Source of the DNA: Fasciolopsis buskii
Taxonomy: Eukaryota; Platyhelminthes; Trematoda; Plagiorchiida; Fasciolidae
Direction of reading: 5' to 3'
NCBI GenBank assembly: GCA_008360955.1
Contig: LUCM01004803.1
Location: 62,001-126,000, forward strand
Length of the DNA: 64,000 bases
The translations under genes and the position numbers were made by a program. The notes under the pieces were generated by a model that worked only from the letters and a program-made list of their open reading frames with translations, was not told the DNA's origin and did no database searches. Positions within the stretch are counted from its first letter, which is position 1; every line of letters begins with the position of its first letter. This document shows positions 36,977 to 50,000 of the stretch, piece by piece.

Positions 36977-39900
36977 CTAAATAGGAGGAATAAATTAGGA
37001 CAATCGTTTCGAATTCTCTATAAAGACGAAAATCATTCATTCAAGGATGCGTGAAAGCACAAAAAATTCTTTGACTCGCAAATCAGTGACCAAACACTTT
37101 CGAGGACATGGTAAATAACTTAGCTATATTGAATTGCGCATGATTAATTATCAGTTCAGTGATGAGCCAACAAAGTGAATTAGGAATTGTGTTCTGCATG
37201 TTTGTTCGTAAATGAGACAGAGCAGTAGGAACTGGAGAATGTAATAAGTTAGATGAACAGCCAAACACCAGCAATAATTAACCAGAGTTAGAAATACATT
37301 TCGTGATAAAAGTTTCTTGCTATCCTAGATTTTCGCAATAATTTCACTTCTGTGCCAACCATTACAACCACTGTTGGGTATCACATCACCAGTCATGTAA
37401 AACACCTGAATGCGATTATTCACGGAACATGTTAGCTCGACAAAAGTATCATATCCCCCTGGAGTTCCAAGACGAAAACACAAGCCAACATACAGCGGTG
37501 GTTAATCTAAACCGTTTTGCCAAGGTTGTGGGACCAACCGGTTGCTCCTTTCTTCGCTGAATCACTTCATTTACATAGGAATCCAGCGAGATACGCTAAT
37601 CATGTCGTGATATTTTATTTCCCTCGTCAGCTGAACCAAGAAAACATCACAGTTAACCGTAAATAGGTAAATCGAAATTGTTTGTTGTGTTTCACGCGGA
37701 GATATCGAGAAAGTTTGAGATTGTAGAAAGCTTTCCCCTTGCTATACAAATAGCGACAACTAAGACAATTTTACTCATAAGCCTCACTGACGACAGTTAT
37801 GCGGGTATTTGTATTTAAATAATTGGCTTTTCGGAAGATACGAGTCATGCTGGTAAAAGCTGGTCAGCAATACGAACTGGGAGCTTTCACATCTAAAGAT
37901 TACAGTGTTTATCACTAGGTGGCCATTACATTTATCACGAGTCAAGAGATTCTGAAGCCATTCCGTTCCCCAGTTCGTTTGGAATTCAGCTCAATCATTT
38001 TCGGAGAAGTAATAAACAAAAGCATTCGGGAGTGAATACAACTCGTCTGCTTTCGAATAGACCTAGCAAGCAAACCTCTGCCGGTGAACCGTAGGATAAA
38101 GCACAAACAATCAGTGCAACTTTAGCTACATAAGGGCAGTTGTGCTGGTGTGAAACGACTCACGCTTCAGACGTATGTGAACGAGAACTCAACAGGTCAG
38201 CCGGAGGGTAGTTACAAATAATTGTGACCTAGTTCCATACAGATTTTGAAAAATGGATGAAAATATGAGCAAAATTCGCCATTCGGTTCGTGAGCAGTAA
38301 AGCTGACTGAACTTAACGATGGAGTCCTACGGCTACAAGGCAGTGTTGTATGATGGATAAATCTAGGAATACCTTGCCACTCCAAACTTCATTGTCGTTA
38401 ATATCCAGAGAAAACATTTAGGGCTGCATCAAAGGATTCGTGTGTTACTTAGCTACCGTAGAACTGAAGTATTCTTCGAACACCTATGTATTTTGATATC
38501 ATCAGAATCATTTCTACGAGTCAAACGAAAAGACTAATTTCTTCACACTTCTGATGCAGTAAACCCCCCTTTTTCATTGCATTCGTGAATGAAAACAGAC
38601 ACTTAAACAGAAATGACTAAAGCGGATCAGTTCACTACTAATGCTCTTTCGTTGTACAGGGTGAGCTTTCACACGGTCAACTAGCAGACAACAGAATTAC
38701 GATATCTACAGGCTCGAGTGAATTTGGGCTCTTATTGTAGCACGTGGAGTAAATAGAAACATTGCTAGTATAAGACATAGGGGATGCTGGGCATCAGGCG
38801 GACTTCTGTAGGCAAATATGCTAGATTTCCCTGGCAAGTGTCTGCGTGACCTTACGAAAGCTTAACACCTATTCCTACAGGAAAAGAGACGCAGTAAGCG
38901 GACATGAGTAGCAGAAAAAAACTTGTACTACAACAGCGTTTGCAATCCAGGAAACATAAATACAGAGACTGATAAGTTTTACGGCTACAAAAGTTACCAG
39001 AAGCAGATGGCAGAATCTTTTGACAAAGCGAGGCTGTGGAATAAATATGAAGGTCCTTTCAGTAAGCAGCTGAAAGCAACTATAAGGCATCGCGGTTGTT
39101 ATACGCTCAGTAAATTAGAAAGCCTGAAGGGCGAATGAATAAGTTACAGCTATTATATGAAAGGGAGTTACAAGTTAATGAATATAAATATGCCGGATCT
39201 GTGGGGTGGCAGAAAAAAATAGTTAAGCGCTTATGGGCAAACCTGCCGCGATACCTGTTAATGCCCATGGGTGGACATCAATTGGAAGAAGCAGTGAGGG
39301 CCAATTTGATTGGGACCTTGATTCTCCTCACGCAAGCAAAAATAGAATGCTTAATGAGGCTGTCTTAAAATAGAACTGCAGAATTTCACAAACGCAGAGT
39401 CATTGGCAAAGGTATGGACCTTCTATGTCATATGGAAAAAGTAGAAGTTGAATGGAAACCACATTAATTTCTCAGGAAGGGAAAAGTTAACCAGAATTTC
39501 TCAGGCTACTCACGAGTAACCAAATAGGAAAAGAAGAGAAAAATTCTACTTGCGAGTGACCATTGGGAATGCATAATCGTAAGAAATCCATGCCGGTTTT
39601 CGTGGCCACAAATAAGAATTCAGATATGCAACTGCAACTGCGGATGTTTGAATCATGAGAACATAGTTAAAATTATTTTAGGGGTAGAAAAGGAGCCGCA
39701 AATAAAGTAAACGGTTGCAATTTTTGAAATGCATGTACTAGGTGCCAGCATTGCATGTTATCTCTAGCAGAAAACTGGCAGCTTCCAACCCTACGAAATT
39801 CTCCTTTTGATTTGCACGAATCGTGAGAGTTTCTGGAAAAGCAGAAACCCAAGGTGTTTGAAAGTGGACGACGATGTAGGGAAACTGGGTCTGTGGAGAC

Positions 39901-41512
39901 TTGTCTGGGCACTACGGAAAATGACATACTATAACACAGGTGCTTTTAGATTCGATGACGTTTGGCAATTGAATGGGTGCAGCACCATCCAGTCCTGGCG
40001 AGATAAGGGTCTGGGTACTTACAATTATAAAACAACCTACGAGGAGGAAGTTAATTACGGCTGTCAAAGCTGTTGATTTTACCTAAAATATATGTCCAGT
40101 TTAGAGTTTTGATTGATAGTACATTCCAGGGGAAAACGTAAAGACAATCTGAGCGATCATACTTAAGTCATATAACACCGATGAGTAAAAGCAAGTACTA
40201 CGTTCAGAACACCAGCACCAGACTAGTGCTGACAACTTAATTTCAGATGCTTTCTTCAGATGTGAATTTCAAATATGCTGCAAAAAGGCGAAGCTGATTG
40301 CGAACAAAGTTACTATTCGAGAATTTCTAAGATTAAGTGAAAGATTTGTAAACTACATCCTCAGGCAAAGGCGATCGGTTTCAGATTTTCGAGTAAATTT
40401 CAATCACTCTTCTGAATTTTGCTGTCCAACCAGCCTATTCTAGCCCTAAATTGTTATTGTCTATCTCAAGTGTGGATTATTGTTTCGAGTCTAATTTTTC
40501 CAAAACTACTGCGCTTCCTATCCCCAATGAATCCTTAAAAACCGCGTAAATTCATTCATATGAAATTTTCGATGATCAGATAATCAGTATTACGGGTTCT
40601 CATCCTGGATGTTGCGGGTTTGGATATTTGTGCTTCCAGTCATCTTAACTAGGGAGTTATAGTTGATCGAAACTCGCTTCCTGAAACCTATGTCCTTCAT
40701 TCGTTCTTGTGAAACAGACCCAAGAAGCACTTGCATTGTCCCCCGACATTTCGATTACAAGATGTCCGGACGACATGCTGAAGCGGACAACGTATCGAAA
40801 TGCTTCCGAAGCAGTCATGTGCATCTGCCCAGTTTTCCTTCAGCATTCTACAAACCTAGCTGGAAGCGATAATCTCTCTACTGAGTTCGCTTTATTTGCT
40901 CACCAAAGTAATTAGGGATAGAGGGGGGATACATCTCAGTCTTTTGGCCAGGGATTATTTTAATAATGTAATTGAACAGCGGAGAGAAATTCGATGAAAA
41001 TGGGTCACGTATTTTTTCTGAGAGTTTCATTGATCTTCGAGTCCCACGTGTATTCTCGTTGCTTAATTGGAATTGGGGTGACGCGGTTGTCGCTGCGGCA
41101 GAACTACATTTTGGCTCAAACAACTGCTGGACATCTTTCGAAGTGGCTTTTCCACAAGCTAACTAAATCGAACTGATTTGGACAAATCTGGGCGAAAAAT
41201 CGAGCAATTAGTAAAATGATGCATCCGCATTCAATGAGTAAGATAGGAACCCCGTTTTGTGACAAAAGTAATTATCGAAAATTTTTTATTTTTCCCACTA
41301 CTAGTCGGACGAATTCGGGCCCACTAATCAAATATTATTTCTCCACTGTCTACCTTATCCAAGGCACCACGTGCAAACTGAGGTGTCTTAAGTAGGCAAT
41401 CACTAAGAGAGTTTTCGTCTTCTTTATGTTCCACTTATCCAGTATATCTGATTATTATAATCTCAACCATATTTTCAGTTGATTTATTCATAAGCTGATT
41501 CATTGGTCCTAT

Positions 41513-41777
41513 TCAAACCTGTTTAGCTTGTTGAAATTCCATACCGACGACTATACTGTGTCGTAGGACGATTAGGGCGGGACTCGTGAGAGGAGTCTGT
41601 ACATACATAGGGAACAACCTCTGTCTTTCTCGGCTCTGATTTAACTTCGGTTGCGCCCATGCATACGGTGAGTAGGATAACAGTGACAAAAGGAAAACAA
41701 CTGGTTTTGTATTGCAAAAATTCCAGTGGTGCAAAAATTTGCACCTCTTTGCATGCAACCTGTTGTTCAGTAGACAA
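41513..41777 (-). CDS. Possible small secreted peptide gene
   Basis: Two overlapping minus-strand frames each show a hydrophobic N-terminal stretch. The frame from ATG 41758 gives about 81 residues, with VVFLLSLLSYSPYAWA as a plausible signal peptide core and a possible cut before QPKLNQ. The frame from 41777 gives about 84 residues, with FVTVILLTVCMGATEV followed by a basic, Pro/Ser-rich tail. Only one, if either, can be real. There is no dibasic-flanked repeated peptide that would prove a neuropeptide precursor, and no clear poly(A) signal was checked out. Treat it as a weak candidate. Confidence 0.22.
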
Positions 41778-44772
41778 ATGTCACTGATGCTTCATCCCAA
41801 ATAACAGTCAGGATATTTTTAAAGCAACCTGGTATTTACTAAGCTTTCGGTCAGCATGGTCTTTCTTTTTAAATGAAAACGTATTTTTTTTCAATTTTTC
41901 GCATAATCCGTGTAGCTTGGTGGCCATTGAAAAGTTTTCGTACCAACTGTATTTTTGTAACGAAATTCGCTTCATGAAAAAATTGTCATCTTTGATGGGC
42001 GGCTGTCTTAGTTAATGGTAATCATAAGGGAGCTGTCTCAATTTCCAAAGGCATTCCTTCGTTACTCACCCCGCAGAGGTATTTGGTCTCCATTCCTTAT
42101 CAGGTCTAAAACTGCTGTCTTCCTTCGAAATTTCGACGAAGAAATTTGTGCATATTCCAACTTTTTCATTTCCAGTCGTTATTTTCTTCAAAATGATCAA
42201 TTATGAACAACATGGATGTTGCTACCACCAGTCCCGGACGTTCTTCATTTAAAAGCTTCAAGGTGAGGTCGTCGCAAACTGAATGCTGGCAGTGCTATAC
42301 GAGCGTGATATATTATCACAATGTCAACTAACATTCGTGGCAAATCCTTATCAGATGAACGGTCTACTTGGTGAAAGACTGATTCGACTGCGGCAGGGAC
42401 TGAAACCGGCTCCCGAAATCACATGATAAGGAACAGAAACTGAGTCCAAGCATATAAAGTAAAATAGATAAGAATCAAACGACTCGTTGTCAGTATCGCG
42501 GTCCTTCATGGATAGGAAAGAGGGAACAGCCAACAGACAGCATCACATCATGCAGCAGATTAATCTGAAAGCAGCAACCATAGTTAAAATGTCGGTGTGG
42601 ATTATTGATCGGTTTAGGAATTACTGTCACAATAAAGTTTGGATAAAATGTTACATTACGGTCATGAGACACTCCAGTGGGAACTCCTCTATGGAAAAAA
42701 AAATATTTTTGGAAAGTTAGCAAGCTGGATTAGAGAAAGCGTTGTTGCGCGCAGACGATTGAACGAGGTTGAGAAAACCAAGAGATTATCAGAAAAAATT
42801 GTCAAGTTTGTTAAGTTCTCCGGCGATAACGTGCAACTGGTGGGTAATGTGAACAATGTAAGCAATTAAAACTATTTAAAATCGTACGCTTGGGTTTCCG
42901 ATGCGATGTAAATATAGAAAAAAATGAAGTAATTAGAAGCAATAAAATAACAGTATCCGGCAAACAGAAGCGCATTTAATTCACGGACTGTTGAATTGTA
43001 ATAGGGGACGAGAATATTTATACCAAATGACATAAATAAAAGTCAAAACACTTCTCAGATTTTCCAAACCAGTCCTCTTCCAGAAGAATGGCGCAATATG
43101 TTTTGCTTCATTCACGGAAATCAAATGAACTGTTTTATTATATTTCCCTTAAAAGACAGCCTATCAACAAACAAAATGGATGGCATGTATTTTTCGTCGA
43201 ATGAAGGATATCTGAGAAAGGCTGTTCGCCCCACTCGACGCTTCTGTGTGTCCATGATCCATCAAAATGAGGCATTTACCTTGATTTCTTCCTAAACGCC
43301 CCTAACAGCAATGTTTGATGGAATGCGGCACTGTAGTGAGAAGTTTGTTCTTCAAGATATCTTTGTGAAACAGTGTTTACAGATGAACAATCAGAGCAAC
43401 ACGTCCAACATTTTGGCTCCAAAGCTTCCTCAGAAATGCGCATTAATTCGAATTTTTGTGGTTTTGCTCGTTTGGCACGATCAGCGGCCTTTTTCTGGCT
43501 AAATTAATAATTTTAGTTGCTCATAATAATTTACTAGGTAGATATCTCGCTACGGAATCGCTGACGGTCTATGTTCTGAGTAAACATAATCGGATCAAAG
43601 TGTGGTTAGCCCGAACAACTTCTAAGCGTTTGGGTTAGATTTTCTTGAAACTTGCATGTTTGCACATTTTTAACTGCACTGATGATAGACCAACCACATC
43701 GGATTAGGAATACTAGGAAATGTAATTTCAAAGCTACCTGACTTGCACAACTGACTGAGTTCAGTGCCCAAAATGCATAACAGGAACTTCTGGTTTTATT
43801 TAAGTAGTTGCTTCTAAAGACGAATAACATCTGCTTCTCGTTCATGTCTGTCCTTTGCTACCTTGGTTAGCGAAAGATCGGAGGCCAAAGCAAAAATAGA
43901 CGGGTCAGTCCTCACCATGTCATGGAGGGTTGTACGCTCATTTGATTACCTTTTGCTTACATGAACCAGAAGGGGACGCTTTAAAGTAACAGCTGCCATC
44001 TTTCAAAGTAGAACGCTAAACACGCTTCGTGACTAGTTTCTTAAATGCATGCAACTTGTTTCTCCTAGAAATAAAGTGATTCTTGGTTCGGATTAAAATT
44101 CGGTTACTTCGCACCAGAATGCATAATTTTCAATAAGTCAGGAAGTTGCGAATCTTTCGTGAATCCACAACGACGTTGTTTTACACTGTTCCTACAACAC
44201 GTTTGAACGATCAAATATTCACCAGAAGAATTACAGCGGACTTGGTGGAATTTACCTAGAGCCTGAAGCTATTCAAGCTTCTCGGTAGAGATTAAGCAAA
44301 ATTTGCTGAAGTGAAGACTGAAATCAGTAATCGTTTTAACTGGGCATTTATTCCCATGTTACAGGTGGTGTTGGCAGCACAGTGCTCACTAAAGTTATGC
44401 TTTGCTAATGATCAGCATTGTTAGGTGATTCTTTCATTCATAGTCTTGGTGTCATTTTTAACCACATCCTTGATCCTGGCACGTTCAAACTGTGTACACA
44501 AATAGGCCGAAACTTTATTTCATGTCGAATAGAATTTGAAAATTAACGGGATACTAACAGATGATAGTTCATCGTACAAACTTACACACTTCCCCTCAAA
44601 AATTAACTGTTTCCTGGCAAATTTTCCAACCTTTAAGTAAAAGGACTTTGCAGGCGCCATCAAACTTCTGGAATCACCGGTTCCTTTCCGACTGAGTGAC
44701 CCCTGCCGACACTTATTAAGAAGCATTTGACGATTTAGTATAGTAGAGAACTACTTTCATCTAAGATCTCCG

Positions 44773-44805
44773 CAAACAACAACAATAGAAACAACAATAA
44801 CAACA
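44773..44805. repeat. AAC-rich trinucleotide run
   Basis: A short imperfect AAC/AAT run (acaacaacaatagaaacaac). Low complexity only. Confidence 0.55.
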
Positions 44806-45591
44806 CAGTTTATTGTCTTCCTCATCTTATCCCCTAATTCAAGGTACTTGCCACCGTTTACCATCATCGGTAATCTCTCTTGGTACACTGTTTCGTACTC
44901 ACTATTCTCCTTACCATGTACACCCTGAAGTCTGCTGCAACAGCTCAGGATCAAATAGGTGACTAAATGAGTTTATTGACTGGATTTTGAATTCGTTCAG
45001 GTTGTTTATAAAACCTAAAAATTTATTTGTGCTATATTTGGAGAGAAATGGGTCGGTCTCATAATGGTTTTGGTAAAAACAGGCTGGACGAGGAAATAGA
45101 GTCAACGTATCATTCGTTTACCGGTAGGTGCTTGTTGGTCCATAATCCAGAGTTTCGAAGGACGTAAATATCAGTTCGTCTTGCAAAGTGGATTATATCA
45201 AAATATCCCTTCGTTGACCTCACCCTAATACAGTTCTAGGTAACCACAGGACGAAGAAAATGCATATAGGGTAAATGGCTTAATTAGATATCCAAATGTT
45301 ACTTTGCTTTCGATAACACATGTGAATTAAGAATGCCGCCTTATTTGCTCGTAGTGCTTTGGAGAACAAAAGTTTTGCAAGGGAAGCTTCACGTACATTT
45401 GGGCATTCATGGTATTAAAATGCTATGCATTTGAGCTCAGTGTCTAACCAACTTGCTCGGTGAAAGTGGTTTGGTAGAACTACTTATTTATTAACCGAAA
45501 TAACTTGGTGTGTGGGATTGTGGACGTTTTACACGTTACCAGTTATTTTCGTTACACTTTGATTCCGTTCTTAGGCATACGCTTGTGACAA

Positions 45592-45608
45592 TGATATATA
45601 TATATATA
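45592..45608. repeat. (TA)n microsatellite
   Basis: A short TA run in otherwise unannotated sequence. A similar one is at 12182-12192. Confidence 0.7.
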
Positions 45609-46398
45609 GCAGAAAATTTCAGGTAGGAGAATTTCGATAGCATTTGTATCGCGGTAGACAAGACTAAAGTTCTCCGTTTATGACAAGGAAACGTAGATGA
45701 AGGGTTAAAAACTCCTTTCATTCCTCTGGTCCCTTTTCGTTTCTTCTTTCCCGTGATCCTTTCGTGACTTTCGTAGGTCCTGTTCAACTCAATATCTCAT
45801 ACTTTACAAGGAAATTGTGCGGTAGTTTGTAGTCACAAATGGCGTCGTCATTCCATCACCAGATTGCCGCTGCCAGTAGTGATCATTAAATTCTGAATTT
45901 AGTTCCATAATTGATCTTAGAGCTTGCAACATGATGGTTGAGTTAATAGTCCAGAGTTACATTTGTCGCAGCGATAAAAATATTGCTGTTGTCAGTTTCA
46001 ATAGCGTCGCTGGCAGAATCAATGGTTATTTTCCGGAGGGAATATCCCGCGGAAAATCGATTGTTTATTTCGATAAGCGATTTCACAGCACATAAAATTA
46101 CTTTTTGGTAACAAATAATTTTGCTTGTGAAAAACTTCACATGTTTTTCTCAATATGTTCCTGCAATCGTGTCCTTTTATTTCTCATAGAAGTTCTGGTT
46201 GGTTTGCCTTCCAAAGTTGTTGGGACGTTGTCTGCTGCATGCTGAACTTCGTACTATCTGTCCACTGTCAGTAGGGACTACCTTTAAGTTAACGTGTCAC
46301 ATTCACGTCACCACAGCAATACTAGCAGCAGCATTGGTGACAGTGAAATTATGAGCTTTAGCTCCAAAAGTAAGGGATAGTTTGGTTTAAAATGATGA

Positions 46399-46833
<435 letters not shown>

Positions 46834-46947
46834 CACCCCCACTATCCTTGCTCAGAATCGAATTAAACCATCTGAAGTTAAGCAAAGCCTGGATCAAAAC
46901 ATAAAGCAGTGAACTCTCACTTCACCATACCAGCAACAGTGACGGCT

Positions 46948-47050
46948 GCAGTAGTAGTAGTAGTTGTTGTTGTTGTAGTAGTTGTGGTAGTAGTAGTAGT
47001 GGTAGCAGTAGCAGTGGTAGCATTAGTAGCAGCAGTAACACTGGTAGTAT
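46948..47050. repeat. GTA/GTT trinucleotide repeat tract
   Basis: About 100 bp of imperfect trinucleotides: a run of GTA, then GTT, then GTA/GTG/GCA mixtures. The minus strand would read as poly-Leu, which explains the Leu-rich open frame at 46922-47158; that frame is not a gene. Confidence 0.8.
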
Positions 47051-50000
47051 TATGAGAGGTTTCAATTTTGTCGACGATACTAACAAAGGTAAAATATAAC
47101 GGAACTTCCTACACAGAATAAAGCACAATACAATGAATTCAAAATAGGCGAGCAACACATAAATGAGGTCGGAGTAAAATAAAGTAGGCTAATTTGTAAA
47201 CAACATCATAGCAATACATTTTCGGTTGTCCTAAAGAGCTGTGCTTAGTTACCAACTATTTCAGTTTACTCGGAGGGTTATTTTCGTAGCAAATACGTTA
47301 GTGGCCCAGCACAATTTCTGGTATCTGAGACTGGCATTTTGGTCTCTAGGCGCATTTTCTTCAATCAAATCTTGTGCCTTTATAGGGTTTCCAACATCTA
47401 ATTGAGAAAAATGAACATGTTTCTGGTAGATCCAAAACGGATAGATTTGTGACAGATTTGTAATTACAAACTTTGAATAAAGCCAACGGAACACTAAATG
47501 AAGTTTTCCTGCGTTCTTTGAACCGATTGTTAAATGAAGTGAATCTACCGATGAGAAAACAATCCTAAACGATATGTGCGATGGAATGGGCAGAAATTTT
47601 TCCCTCTAATTTATATAGTCGTTAGTAACTTTATCTCATTTCTCAATCGGCCGAAGGAAATTGTGGAAATTTATCTTGAATTTACATCTGCTCCCTTTGG
47701 AGATGAAATCGTACAGCGGCCGTCATCACCTGCTACTGTCGGTGATTGTACAGACATATATTTACTTACATTTCACACAAATATACAAAAATGGAGTGAA
47801 AGTTCGTAAAGAATGACCTTTGGTCTTTGCTTTGCCCAACGAACTGTTATCGACCTTCTCTCAAATAACCGGCAGGATGGACATGTAAATCCAACATCTA
47901 ATAAATTATTTCTTGATTAAAATGGCCTGAAGAACTGCATAAATTAACCTAAATCGTAAAGCCGCATGAGAAAGCATCAGGAGAATGTCCGCAGTGTTCA
48001 TCTGTCATGTGAAACAGAGAAAAAAACGGACTGTCTGTCCACCGTGCGTCCACTTGAGATCAAATCAGGCTGGTAGGTCTGCAAATTTCAGCCCTGAATG
48101 CCCATCTAGCTACAAGGAGCAATCTTTGTGATTGTGTAAGCGGGTGGATTGACAAGTGGGTAAAACAGCACGCGTTAACAGTCCAGTCAGCAGCACTGAC
48201 ACAAACCAGATATGACGCAACGACATATGACGATAACACATCCGGATTAGAGAACAACCCGGTCAACGTTTCTTCGTTCTACCTTAGTCTGGGAGCTGAT
48301 TATGAAGTAATAATTTTCCAATAATGTTACGTTAGAATGCGTGCCTGGGCGGAGTGAAAATTGACAAATGCAGTAAGATGGACGAATGTTGCCTCGAACT
48401 CTATTATAGATAAACTTGGTTCCGTACTTCGTCTGTCTATCATCATACACGTGAGTTAATTCTCCATTGCTTAATAACTGACCATAAACTAGAACTTCAT
48501 AAATTTACTTTGGAAGACTGAGAAACAAAACGCTAGAAAGTAACCTAATAAGAAAATGACGAATTAACTTGTTCAGTCAGTCCCGGAATAAGAGTTCGCT
48601 TGGGAGGAATATTGCTGCACTTTCCGAGGGACCACTCAGGAAATTATGGTAAATACTGAAGTGGACAACACGAAATCAAGAGCATTGAAAAGAATTGCAA
48701 ATGGGAAATTGAAAATCCACTCGTGTTTTTTCCCATCCTCAAGTTAACGTCGTTAGCGGATAGAAATTCATGTCTACGGTGCACTTTCCATAAGCGGTGG
48801 GTTATCACTGTTGCAACATTTAATCGTAAACTTTGCTAGTGAACACTCACTGTTGATCCCTGTTCAGACTGGCAAAATCAGTCTTGTGAATTCACTATGT
48901 ACACGGTTAAAAGAACAGTTAATAAGCGGTGGTTTCTTATCGACTAGTTTTCTGTTACCTTCGTGTCCTGATAGAGGCGTGTGCGAAGTCATGTTTTAAT
49001 TTCGATTGGTTGTTAGTTGACAGGTTACTAAAGCTCGGTACTTACATTTGGATTTCTCATGTAAGTTAAATTGATTTTCAGGCTGTTGCTTTTCTGAGCT
49101 ATCAGTTCCCAATCATAACACAAAGGCTACCCACACTGAACGAAAAGTGGACGTCTTCCCAACTACTTAGACTACTTCATTATTGAAAAGGTATTTGTGT
49201 TCATGTCATGAGCTGTTTGTAGCGATGGACATAGCCAGATTCTGTAAGACTTTATGATAGCATGCTTTCTTACCGATGAATACGGATGCGGTGACGCAAT
49301 ATCCTGTCCGGTTAGCCGAACCGGTACAGATCCTATCAGTACTTTTCGATTACCTACTGAGTTGATAAATGGTTGACATGGTCACTTGTATGCTTCCTTC
49401 TCTTTCACTTGGTATGTGAGACAAAAGATGGTCATGTGACTCAAAGAAGGCACGACAAGCCGTAGGATCAAGCATGAAGCTTCTGAGGTTATATAACGTG
49501 TGCTTGTTTTGCATGGGTATTTAAGAAAGGCGGTTATTGGGCTGGAATTGGGGCCTATCCTACAAAGGGCTACTAAACGACGGGAAACACAGTGGCCAAT
49601 TCTGACGCGTCCTATACTATTTTCACAGATCTCATTGCTAAGAATGCAAAACCATCCGTTGTCGCCTATTAATCTAACTAATTAACGATCATCATTTCTA
49701 GGACTGTTAAAAGTTTTACATTAAACTAATCTGATATGACTTGGTGCTATCAGAAATGGTTCTTGACTACTATAAGTGACATGATGCAAATTAAGTAATC
49801 CTTCTAGCCACATTCCATAAGAGTAGCACTGCCAAATAAGGGATGAGTTTCAAGCACAATTTAAACTTTGTTCACCAGTTGAATGAAGATATCCAAGAGG
49901 ACTCTAAAATTATAACATCCCAGACGATTGCAATTCCATCAGCACGGATTAGTGACCTTCGACGTTCGTCAGCTAAATAAATTACATTCTAGAAACAGAT

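Noticed and set aside
46922..47158. Leu-rich minus-strand open frame
   Set aside because: It is the translation of a GTA/GTT trinucleotide repeat.
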